A stretch of 5,332 nt of DNA from positions 1 to 5,332 of the forward strand of contig CAYRCS010000042.1 of the NCBI GenBank assembly GCA_964422855.1. Reading direction: 5' to 3'. Positions 1 through 5,332 of the stretch are shown here, piece after piece. A program made the position numbers and the translations under genes. Numbering within the stretch: position 1 is the first letter of the stretch; each line of letters begins with the position of its first letter. Under the pieces are notes generated by a model. The model was not told where the DNA came from, made no database searches, and saw only the letters and a list, made by a program, of their open reading frames with translations. Origin of the DNA: CAZEYI01 sp964422855. GTDB lineage: Bacteria; Patescibacteriota; Gracilibacteria; Absconditabacterales; Absconditicoccaceae.

Positions 1-188
1 CGTAGCAAGCGTTGCATGCCTATAAAGAAGTAGAAGCTTATTCCTCGTGTAAAGATAAATATACCAACAAATGCCATAGCTATAGCTATGACAGGATCTT
101 GGTATATATTGATAGTAGTATATGTGACGAGCAAGATGACAGCTCACAATACTGCTTTTGCTATCGATGCGATGTGGTACAACAGCAT
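1..188 (-). CDS. Membrane protein of unknown function, 3' end cut by window edge
   Basis: The reading frame starts at ATG 188-186 and runs off the left edge, so 62 residues are visible. Codon 15 is TGA (144-146), read as glycine inside a hydrophobic stretch; under the standard code the gene would be lost. Two hydrophobic segments are visible, about residues 10-28 and 31-57, separated by a short polar NIYQDP turn, so this is probably an integral membrane protein. It starts 22 bases after the stop of the six-helix membrane protein gene and is the last visible member of the minus-strand envelope cluster. I do not recognise a family. No Shine-Dalgarno-like sequence precedes the start. The frame is supported by its position, its composition and the same TGA pattern as its neighbours; the exact start is less sure. 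Confidence 0.7.
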
Positions 189-210
189 GTTTGTAAGTTA
201 ATGATAATAC

Positions 211-999
211 TTATTCTACGTTGGTTGCTGTATCTTCTGTTGTTTTGTTTTCGGTAGTGTATGTAATTTCATCCAATGATGGAATATAGAATGCATTACT
301 TCCTGATTCATAGAATTTGTTGTATATTTTTTGTCGTATATTGAGACACAATGGGATGAGTGTAAATCCTAGGATAGGAGGTAATAATAATAAGAGATAT
401 ACTTGTTGTTGTGTGGCGCCGCCTGTTTGGCTAGGCTTGAATATGATGCTATAGAACAATAATGCTACGGCGAATCCAAATACATTACCAATGAGTGATG
501 AGCCAGAGTAATTTGGATTGGCTATAAACTCTATCAATGCAGAGGATATAAATGTGGAGAACAATATATGAAATCACAATATGAGAAATAATGTCGTAGG
601 CACTGTTTGAAACAGGAGATACATTGGTGTAAAGAATACCAATAATATTGCGTTCGTTAGTAATATCATACCAAACATCTTAGTAACGTCGTAATAGATG
701 CTACTATAGAAGAGATTGTATAATCCTGCTATTGTCATGTTTCCGATGATGGTTACCAGGAAACCGATGAAGAGTAGGAGGAATGGTAGTAGTGCGTTTG
801 GACCGCCAGCAAATTGGTTGTTTTGCGACAAAGCGTCTGGTATAATATCTCCCAAAAATCCTAGCATCAAAAACAACAAGAACGCTATCAAAGTTCATAA
901 CACCAAACCCAAGCCAGTCTTCGCTAATATTTGTCGACCACTAAAGGCAGGAGGAGCGAAGCCGAGTTGTGCATTGTTGAAATTTTTTGGGTCGTTCAT
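211..999 (-). CDS. Six-helix integral membrane protein of unknown function, UGA-recoded
   Basis: The gene encodes 262 residues from ATG 999-997 to TAA 213-211. Two in-frame TGA codons are read as glycine: codon 35 (895-897) in the first helix and codon 142 (574-576) in the fourth. Predicted membrane segments are about residues 29-53, 69-97, 108-133, 136-159, 169-187 and 199-221. The N-terminal 25 residues are polar with a proline pair (APPAF), and the C-terminal 40 residues form a polar, acidic, threonine-rich tail. The even helix count would put both ends on the same side of the membrane. It lies 23 bases after the lipoprotein gene and 22 bases before the next membrane gene, consistent with one transcript. 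I recognise no family, transporter motif or catalytic residues. Standard-code annotation would report two or three fragments here. Confidence 0.85.
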
Positions 1000-1022
1000 G
1001 GTTTTGGGAGGCAGGTAAAGTT

Positions 1023-1520
1023 TTATATTTTGCATACGATTGTATCGTTTATACTATTGGCAGTTTCACTACGTATATCGCTCGAGAAGCTTGCTATAGA
1101 AATTGCCGTGATGTCTGTGTCCTGTATAGTGAAAATTTGACTCAAATACAATACATCTTCATTTTGATGTATAGCAAAGCTTATCATCTCTCCTGTTAAT
1201 GTGTTACCACTACAGCTTATATTTACTGGAGTAGAGATAATATCTTCCTGGAGTTGTGTCCCTAGGTTTTGTTTCAATGTGTCCTTATTTGCTTGTATTA
1301 GATCTACGAAATCATTGCTATTTGTTATATTTGTGTATTCTATTAATACGCTTCCTGTTTGCCCAGATCTTATGTCTTGTCGTTGGGCAGTGTCTATTTT
1401 TTGTCGATAGGATGGTATAGCAAAATTGAGATGAGTAGTCTGTACTGTTTGTGTGGGAACTGATCCACAGCCAGCCAGACCTATCAAACATATGAGAGCT
1501 ATGAGTATTTGTTTGCGCAT
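1023..1520 (-). CDS. Predicted lipoprotein of unknown function
   Basis: This 165-residue protein starts at ATG 1520-1518 and ends at TAA 1025-1023. The N-terminus is a textbook lipoprotein signal: MRK, a hydrophobic stretch (residues 5-16) and the lipobox L15-A16-G17-C18, so Cys18 is the expected lipidated residue after cleavage by signal peptidase II. The mature part, about 147 residues, is polar and mixed, rich in T, S, N, Q, D and I, with no further membrane segment. One additional cysteine pair (about positions 104 and 163) could form a disulfide; this is inference. Its ATG directly follows the TAG of the upstream gene with no gap, which suggests translational coupling. It contains no TGA codon. 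I cannot assign a family; a surface- or periplasm-exposed partner of the neighbouring membrane proteins is plausible but unproven. Confidence 0.88.
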   Translation of the reverse strand: MRKQILIALICLIGLAGCGSVPTQTVQTTHLNFAIPSYRQKIDTAQRQDIRSGQTGSVLIEYTNITNSNDFVDLIQANKDTLKQNLGTQLQEDIISTPVNISCSGNTLTGEMISFAIHQNEDVLYLSQIFTIQDTDITAISIASFSSDIRSETANSINDTIVCKI

Positions 1521-1802
1521 CTATTGGATGAACATATATATAATAGCGAGAATTACTCCTATGGATATGCCTACGATAAATGATTTGATAGAGATAGTTT
1601 CTTTTTCTTCGCTGCTACTGAGTTGTGACAAGATATATCCTATCATAATACCTGCGAATACCAGGTATCCAGGCAATAGCATTTGTTTAGCTATAAGAAA
1701 ATATTTCATCCCTAAGATAACTTCTCATCTCAAAAAAAGTAGTCCGATGAGGATGGTTGCAAAGAAGAAAAATCCCTTTATAACTTCAAAAAATATTTGC
1801 AT
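1521..1802 (-). CDS. Small three-helix membrane protein of unknown function, UGA-recoded
   Basis: Read with TGA as glycine, the frame runs from ATG 1802-1800 to TAG 1523-1521 and gives 93 residues. The single TGA is codon 26 (1725-1727), just after the first hydrophobic segment. A standard-code reading would start later at 1709 and lose that segment. Predicted helices are about residues 5-24, 36-58 and 70-92, with a charged SSSEEKE loop between the second and third. The start lies 18 bases after the stop of the 116-residue gene, and the stop codon touches the start codon of the lipoprotein gene. The last helix reaches almost to the C-terminus. No family is recognised. An alternative start at the internal Met32 cannot be excluded, but the upstream extension keeps helical hydrophobic character and closes the gap to the neighbour. 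Confidence 0.78.
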
Positions 1803-1820
1803 ATGGTAGTCAAAGGATAA

Positions 1821-2171
1821 TTAATTTGTGCCTGTTCCTTCTGTTATTTGTTTGAGGATATCTTCGATGAGTTTGATATCTTCTTCTGTAACATTGTCTC
1901 CACTAAGGACGATATTTTGTTGTGCTTCAAGTTTTGCTTTGAATTCTTCATTTACTATCGCAGATCCTGTTGCGTTGTCGACAGCTTCTTGTGTGTTGGT
2001 TGCATCAATTAGTTCTGTTGCAGTGTTTGCATCTTCGCCACTTAATGTATTTACATCTCCTGTTATTTGCTCCATCTCATCTGTTGGTGTCTGTACGTAA
2101 TTAGTATACCCTCGATATGCAGCTGCAGCCAATGCTGCTAAGACGATAATAGTAGCTAGGAATTTTTTCAT
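1821..2171 (-). CDS. Small exported or membrane-anchored acidic protein of unknown function
   Basis: I place the start at ATG 2171-2169, giving 116 residues that begin MKKFLATIIVLAALAAAAYR. This is a typical signal or anchor sequence: two lysines, then a hydrophobic core at about residues 4-18. There is no lipobox cysteine and only a weak signal-peptidase I site (AAA-Y), so it may stay anchored by the N-terminus. A longer frame from 2234 adds 21 residues ahead of this signal and would begin almost at the predicted transcription start, so I reject it. The rest (residues 28-116) is acidic, rich in D, E, T, N and A, without cysteine, and probably helical near the C-terminus. It contains no TGA codon. 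It is first in the run of envelope genes, 18 bases before the next. No family is recognised. Confidence 0.8.
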   Translation of the reverse strand: MKKFLATIIVLAALAAAAYRGYTNYVQTPTDEMEQITGDVNTLSGEDANTATELIDATNTQEAVDNATGSAIVNEEFKAKLEAQQNIVLSGDNVTEEDIKLIEDILKQITEGTGTN

Positions 2172-2239
2172 TTTTTGTTGTGTAAAAATAAAACAACATA
2201 TGGGTATGTGTAGTGCTTTGTAGGCGGAAAGCAATACTT

Positions 2240-2245
2240 ATTATA
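2240..2245 (-). promoter_or_regulatory. Candidate -10 box of the envelope-gene operon
   Basis: The minus strand reads TATAAT here, a perfect -10 consensus, just downstream of a run of eight A residues (plus-strand T run 2253-2260). No good -35 hexamer sits at 16-18 bases, so the upstream A-tract may substitute. Transcription would start near 2233 and leave a leader of about 60 bases before the ATG at 2171. The leader includes a possible TGTTGT/ACAACA hairpin close to the start codon. The assignment rests on the motif and position only. Confidence 0.45.
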
Positions 2246-2275
2246 TGTACTGTTTTTTTTAGATGATTTGTCTTT

Positions 2276-2380
2276 CTACTTTTTAGCATTGCCCTAAAAA
2301 GTAGCAAAAAAGTCTAGCCAAACACAGCCCGCGAGTTGTGTTTGGCGTAACTAGTAATGGATGCAATCTTTCCAGCACTT
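2276..2380 (+). repeat. 105-base two-hairpin structured repeat, copy A
   Basis: In plus orientation the element holds: an 11-bp perfect stem (2276-2286 with 2294-2304) around loop CATTGCC; an A-rich linker; GTCTA (2312-2316); a second perfect 10-bp stem (2317-2326 with 2337-2346) around GCCCGCGAGT; a 22-base spacer; and the tail TTTCCAGCACTT (2369-2380). Copy B at 4409-4513 has the same order, the same total length and the same loops and tail. All stem differences between the copies are compensated. It lies between the 3' end of murC and the promoter of the next minus-strand operon. It is not part of any credible gene. Whether it acts as RNA or as a mobile DNA element is open. Confidence 0.85.
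2306..2346 (-). terminator. Possible intrinsic terminator of murC within repeat copy A
   Basis: Read on the minus strand, the second hairpin of copy A is a 10-bp stem (GCCAAACACA paired with TGTGTTTGGC). It is followed by TAGAC and six T residues, about 55 bases after the murC stop. The T-run starts five bases from the stem, which is looser than a classic terminator. The structure is also present in copy B, where no minus-strand gene ends, so termination may be only an incidental role. Confidence 0.4.
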
Positions 2381-2401
2381 TTCGTTTTCCACGAGGAAAT
2401 T

Positions 2402-3769
2402 TTATATGTTTTTTAGGATTTGTCTGAGTTGGAAGTCGGCGTCGCCGGCAGTGCAGAGGATTATGATGCTGTCTTGTGCGGTAGTTGTTATGATGCTTTG
2501 TAACTGTTTGATGCTTGTGTAATAAGGAGCATTGCATTGTGCTGCAAAGAGTTGTCAGAGTTCGGTCACGTTGTTTGCTTTTTTGCTAAATTTCTGGGTG
2601 AGCTCTTCCAGGTTTTCTCTCGCAGTATACATGTCGTAGATATATGCTTGGTCGAATTGTTTCATAACTGAAGTGAAGTGATCTCGGTCTTGAAGAACTC
2701 TCTGTGCTTGGTGAGGTTGAAAAATGCAGACAAGTTTTTTGTCTGGATGTTTGAATCTCATCAGTTGATAAATAGCATCTATTGATGATGCCATATGTGC
2801 GTAGTCAGTGTAGATAGGATTGGTATTTACTTCGCCAAGATATTCCATTCTTCTTCGTAGTCCTGCAAAATTAGATCGCGCTGTCTTTCGATCGATAGTA
2901 TTTGGTTTTACTGTTTCCAAACATGCTTGGACGAGTGAGCCATTGGTGTCGTTGTGATTGCTGAGATGAGATATATTTTGTGATTGTGTTTTTATCTTTT
3001 GTACTTTATCGTCTGATCGTACAGTTATATCATCGGCTACGAAAACCTTTCTCTTGGTTCTATCTATGAGTGATGTAAATGCGTCGATGTAGTCGGCTTC
3101 ATCTTTGTAATAATCGGTATGATCGAGTTCGATATTTGTGATGATGGTGTAGTCGAGATCGAGGTGGAGAAAATGTCTTCTGTATTCGCAAGCTTCGATG
3201 ATAAATAGATATTTTTTGAGCTGCGTTGTGTCCAATCATTTGCCTGTGCAGATGTGGTGGAGGACGTTTGCGATAAATGATTTATGAGTCGGATTTATAT
3301 AATAACTCTGGTTTCATAAACTTGGAACGAGGGCACCGAGTATTCATCCTGCGCAGTCTGATAGACTCTTACTAGCTGCGTGGATCATGAGAGCGGTGGT
3401 AGAGCTTTTGCCGTTGGTACCTGCGATACCGATGGATACAAAATATTTGCTTATTTCTCCAAGAAATTCGAAATAATTTGCGACGAGCATACCTTTGGGG
3501 TATGATGATGCAATTTCTTTAGCTTGTTTTACTTCAGGGCTATCGACTGCGGCAGCAGAATATATGACTGCATCGCCTGGATGGATAGTTATTTTGCCGT
3601 GGCCATAGGTGATAGGGATTCATCTTTTTTCGAGGTTTTGCGTGAGTTGACTTACGGCTGTATCGACTCAGATAATGTTGGTATATCCGCAATCCAAAAA
3701 CATGCCTGCGATGCCAGACATTCCTGTTCCTCCTATACCTATACATACTATTTTGTTTTGTGGTGTCAT
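2402..3769 (-). CDS. murC: UDP-N-acetylmuramate--L-alanine ligase, complete, six UGA-glycine codons
   Basis: MurC joins L-alanine to UDP-MurNAc with ATP in the cytoplasm, the first step of the peptidoglycan stem peptide. The frame runs from ATG 3769-3767 to TAA 2404-2402, 455 residues, the usual MurC length. Visible motifs are: the N-terminal nucleotide-binding GIGGTGMSGIA (residues 11-21); the ATP-binding P-loop GTNGKSST (117-124); EACEYRRHFL (192-201) and TNIELDHTDYY (211-221) of the central domain, resembling the Firmicutes-type MurC; GLRRRMEYLGE (303-313); DYAH (322-325); and FQPH (350-353). TGA codons 34, 50, 142, 152, 178 and 405 encode 6 of its 28 glycines. Deviations from the common pattern are GTNGKS for GTHGKT and DYAHMAS for the usual DY-H-HP-type motif. 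Mpl is the nearest alternative; the CEYRR motif favours MurC. It diverges from folK and is followed by repeat copy A. Confidence 0.93.
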
Positions 3770-3781
3770 ACTGCTATGGTA

Positions 3782-3809
3782 TTGAAGAGGGATTTGTTTA
3801 CAATATAGA
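3782..3809 (+). promoter_or_regulatory. Candidate folK promoter
   Basis: TTGAAG (3782-3787) and TATAGA (3804-3809) are separated by 16 bases. Transcription would begin near 3816, leaving a leader of about 20 bases before the folK ATG at 3837. The -10 box overlaps that of the divergent murC promoter. The match is moderate. Confidence 0.35.
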
Positions 3810-3830
3810 TTGTTTATTTAATGTTGTGAA
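3802..3830 (-). promoter_or_regulatory. Candidate murC promoter
   Basis: On the minus strand TTCACA (plus 3825-3830) and TATATT (plus 3802-3807) are separated by 17 bases, one mismatch each from the -35 and -10 consensus. Transcription would start near 3795, about 26 bases before the murC ATG. It shares bases with the -10 of the folK promoter, so the two cannot be bound by polymerase at the same time. Confidence 0.45.
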
Positions 3831-3836
3831 TTGGTA

Positions 3837-4352
3837 ATGGCGGTAGTATACTTGGGTTTGGGTTCCAATTTGGGAGACAGAAAAAAATATTTGATAGATG
3901 CATTGGAAGAATTGCAACAAGCAGGGCTAGCAATTGATACTGTGGCGTCGTTGTATGTATCACGTGCATTGTGATTTGAAGGAGCAGAATTCTACAACAC
4001 TGTAGCTCGTTTATCTACTAAGCTAGATCCATATCAATTGTTGACGGTCGTACAGGCTGTGGAAGAAAAAATGGGCAGAATGCGTAGTGCAGAAGGATAC
4101 GCTGATAGGACATTGGATATCGATATATTGTTGTATGACGATATGGTATTTAGTGCCTCTGATTTAACTATCCCACATAGAGCTATAGGGCAGAGAGATT
4201 TTGTCTTAGCGCCATTGGTTAGCATTGATGCGAAGGTAATGGATCCAATGTTTGATCAAGAATTTGCTGCCGTATTGGAGGCTTTGCCAGAAGAACAACG
4301 CACTATTTTGGAAGTAATTCATGGTTGGTATGAAGTGCCGGTTATTAAATAA
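3837..4352 (+). CDS. folK: 2-amino-4-hydroxy-6-hydroxymethyldihydropteridine pyrophosphokinase (HPPK)
   Basis: HPPK transfers pyrophosphate from ATP to 6-hydroxymethyl-dihydropterin, giving the substrate of dihydropteroate synthase in folate synthesis. The gene runs from ATG 3837-3839 to TAA 4350-4352, 171 residues, a normal HPPK length. The N-terminus VYLGLGSNLGDR (residues 4-15) is the family's opening strand and loop. RTLDIDILLY (91-100) carries the two magnesium-binding aspartates D94 and D96. LTIPH followed by RDFVLAPL is the conserved distal motif. The single TGA, codon 46 (3972-3974), aligns with the glycine of the 'LG' in E. coli HPPK (PPLGPQ) and precedes the 'EFYN' strand (DYLN in E. 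coli). The GPR before TLD in E. coli is ADR here. No Shine-Dalgarno motif precedes the ATG. A strong terminator follows the gene, and folP lies downstream. Confidence 0.95.
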
Positions 4353-4378
4353 TAGTTCTGAATAGTTTACTTTCACGG

Positions 4379-4408
4379 TCACCCTACAAGTTAGGGTGAT
4401 TTTCTTTT
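4379..4408 (+). terminator. Intrinsic terminator of folK
   Basis: A perfect 8-bp stem, TCACCCTA (4379-4386) with TAGGGTGA (4392-4399), encloses the five-base loop CAAGT. It is followed immediately by the T-rich run TTTTCTTTT. It begins 26 bases after the folK stop codon. This is the clearest transcription signal in the window and suggests folP is not simply co-transcribed with folK. Its T-run merges into the first hairpin of repeat copy B. Confidence 0.88.
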
Positions 4409-4513
4409 GTTCTTTTTGTCATTGCCACAAAAAGAACGAAAAAGGTCTAGTCAGACCAAGCTCGCGAGTTGGTCTGACGGACTTGTTTAGTCAAAGTAAT
4501 TTTTCCAGCACTT
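4409..4513 (+). repeat. 105-base two-hairpin structured repeat, copy B
   Basis: Same architecture and orientation as copy A. Stem I is 4409-4419 with 4427-4437 (11 bp) around loop CATTGCC. Linker GAAAAAG and GTCTA (4445-4449) follow. Stem II is 4450-4459 with 4469-4478 (10 bp) around GCTCGCGAG. A 23-base spacer leads to the tail TTTCCAGCACTT (4502-4513). Compared with copy A, four base pairs in each stem differ and every change is matched on the other arm. It sits between the folK terminator and folP on the plus strand, whereas copy A lies behind a minus-strand gene. No coding frame across it is convincing. Confidence 0.85.
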
Positions 4514-4546
4514 CACTATGTAATATTTATATTCTTATGCCGTTGC

Positions 4547-4575
4547 TCGACAATTACTTGTTGCGTTGCTATTTG
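4547..4575 (+). promoter_or_regulatory. Candidate folP promoter
   Basis: TCGACA (4547-4552), one mismatch from TTGACA, lies 17 bases before TATTTG (4570-4575), a weak -10. Transcription would start near 4582, about 33 bases before the chosen folP ATG. A separate promoter is expected because folK ends in a terminator, but the match is modest. Confidence 0.3.
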
Positions 4576-4614
4576 TCTCTGGAAAAGTAGAATTTTGGCG
4601 ATTTATATGGTGTG

Positions 4615-5332
4615 ATGGATATGGTACAGATAGTGTGAATATATAATCTTTCTCCAGAGTCTTTTTCGGATGGGGATAATGTGGCTCTGCCATTGCAGGA
4701 GAGGTTAGCTGCCTTGGTTGTAGATGGAGCAGATATGATAGATTTCTGAGCGGTATCGACTGCGCCTGATGCGCCGATGATTTCGGTGGAGGAAGAATTG
4801 CAGCGTCTCAAGCCATTATTTGAAAACAAAGTGCCCGTGCCTTTTTCTGTGGATACAACATCGGCTAATGTAGCTCACGAAGCTATTGCACATGGTGCGA
4901 TCATGATCAACGATGTGTCTGGTGGTAGAGCCGATCCAGAGATGTTTGCTGTGATAGCACAAAGTGGTGTGCCGTATGTGATGATGTATTGTAAAAATCC
5001 CAATGGGAGAGCAGACCGTGAAGAGATACTCTATCCAGAGTGAATTGTACAGCATGTGATGGATTTTTTTCGTACTCAGATTGCTTTGGCTGAGAAGGCG
5101 GGCGTAGCTCGTCAGCAAATCATATTGGATCCAGGAATGGGAGCCTTTGTGAGTCAGGATCCGTTGGATAGCGTCAAACTTTTGCAAGCTATAGCACAGA
5201 TCAAAGAAGAATTTGCTTTGCCTGTCTATGTATGCCCGTCGAGAAAATGATTTTTGGGTAAAATATCCCATGATACTGGACCAAGTGATAGAGTAGGAAG
5301 TTCCTTAGCGAGTGCTATGTATGCTATGCATC
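4615..5332 (+). CDS. folP: Dihydropteroate synthase (DHPS), 3' end cut by window edge, four UGA-glycine codons
   Basis: DHPS condenses the product of HPPK with p-aminobenzoate to dihydropteroate; it is a cytoplasmic TIM-barrel enzyme. I start at ATG 4615; ATG 4621 and GTG 4612 are alternatives, and an in-frame TAG at 4588-4590 bars anything earlier. 239 residues are visible and perhaps 20-40 are missing. Motifs are: YNLSPESFSDG (10-20; usual NVTPDSFSDGG); DFGAVSTAP (43-51; usual D-G-ESTRP); FSVDT (77-81); INDVSGG (98-104); LDPGMG (171-176); and SRKGFLG (209-215). TGA codons 8, 45, 143 and 212 (4636, 4747, 5041, 5248) give glycine; 8, 45 and 212 are at family-conserved glycine positions. The arginine of STRP is alanine here, and the residues after DPG-G differ from the usual FGK, so this is a divergent DHPS. 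The final R-x-H motif lies beyond the window. Confidence 0.92.

Noticed and set aside
12..257. Plus-strand 81-residue frame
   Set aside because: Its composition is unlike a protein (many Y, C and S). It lies opposite the minus-strand membrane gene, whose frame continues the local operon.
716..1018. Plus-strand 100-residue frame opposite the six-helix protein gene
   Set aside because: It is antisense to a long hydrophobic frame with a clear start and TGA-glycine pattern, and shows no domain of its own.
1453..1809. Plus-strand 118-residue frame
   Set aside because: It lies opposite the lipoprotein signal sequence and the 93-residue membrane protein; its apparent hydrophobicity mirrors those genes.
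2386..2399. Small TTTCC/GGAAA hairpin just after murC as terminator
   Set aside because: The stem is only five base pairs and no T-run follows it on the minus strand.
2283..2537. Minus-strand 84-residue frame across the murC end and copy A
   Set aside because: It overlaps the C-terminal murC codons in another frame and translates the hairpins. It is H, R and T rich without a motif.
2402..3769. murC as a pseudogene or frameshifted gene
   Set aside because: All interruptions are TGA, all in one frame, and the glycine reading gives a full-length protein with motifs in order. No TAA, TAG or frameshift interrupts it.
4396..4590. Plus-strand 64-residue frame in phase with folP
   Set aside because: It runs through the terminator and repeat copy B and ends at TAG 4588-4590, so it is neither a folP N-terminus nor a credible gene.
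4816..5271. Minus-strand 151-residue frame
   Set aside because: It is antisense to the well-supported folP and rich in H, S and Y with no recognisable motif.
1..5332. In-frame TGA codons as tryptophan (table 4) or selenocysteine
   Set aside because: In folP and folK the TGA positions match conserved glycines, not tryptophan, and TGG is used for tryptophan. Fifteen TGA codons in unrelated genes, including hydrophobic helices, do not fit selenocysteine.

Overview
The window reads as chromosomal DNA of a bacterium that uses UGA as a glycine codon (translation table 25). That code is known from the candidate-phyla lineages Absconditabacteria (SR1) and Gracilibacteria (BD1-5/GN02). Fifteen in-frame TGA codons occur in six of the eight genes. 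Where the family is recognisable, several fall on conserved glycines, for example the SRK-G-FLG motif of dihydropteroate synthase and the G of its N-terminal 'VGIYN' strand. All seven visible stops that I use are TAA or TAG. Read with the standard code, murC, folK, folP and the membrane genes fall apart into fragments. The phylum assignment is an inference from the code alone.

Left part (1-2171, minus strand): five tightly spaced small genes, all membrane or exported and none of known function. In transcription order they are a 116-aa N-anchored acidic protein (2171-1821), a 93-aa three-helix membrane protein (1802-1521), a 165-aa lipoprotein (1520-1023), a 262-aa six-helix membrane protein (999-211) and a membrane protein cut by the window edge (188-1). 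Gaps are 0-23 bases, so they probably form one operon. A perfect TATAAT lies about 70 bases before its first gene.

Middle (2402-3769, minus strand): a complete MurC, the UDP-N-acetylmuramate--L-alanine ligase of peptidoglycan synthesis, with six UGA-glycines. It points toward the envelope-gene cluster and is separated from it by 230 bases holding copy A of a structured repeat.

Right part (3837-5332, plus strand): folK (HPPK) and then folP (DHPS, cut by the window edge), consecutive steps of folate synthesis. murC and folK diverge from a 67-base intergenic region with overlapping candidate promoters. folK ends in a clear intrinsic terminator, followed directly by copy B of the structured repeat and then by folP.

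The most unusual element is the repeat: two intergenic copies (2276-2380 and 4409-4513), each exactly 105 bases. Each holds two hairpins with invariant loops (CATTGCC and GC[C/T]CGCGAG) and an invariant 12-base tail. Eight stem base pairs differ between the copies and all eight are compensated. I see no rRNA, tRNA, CRISPR array or transposase gene.
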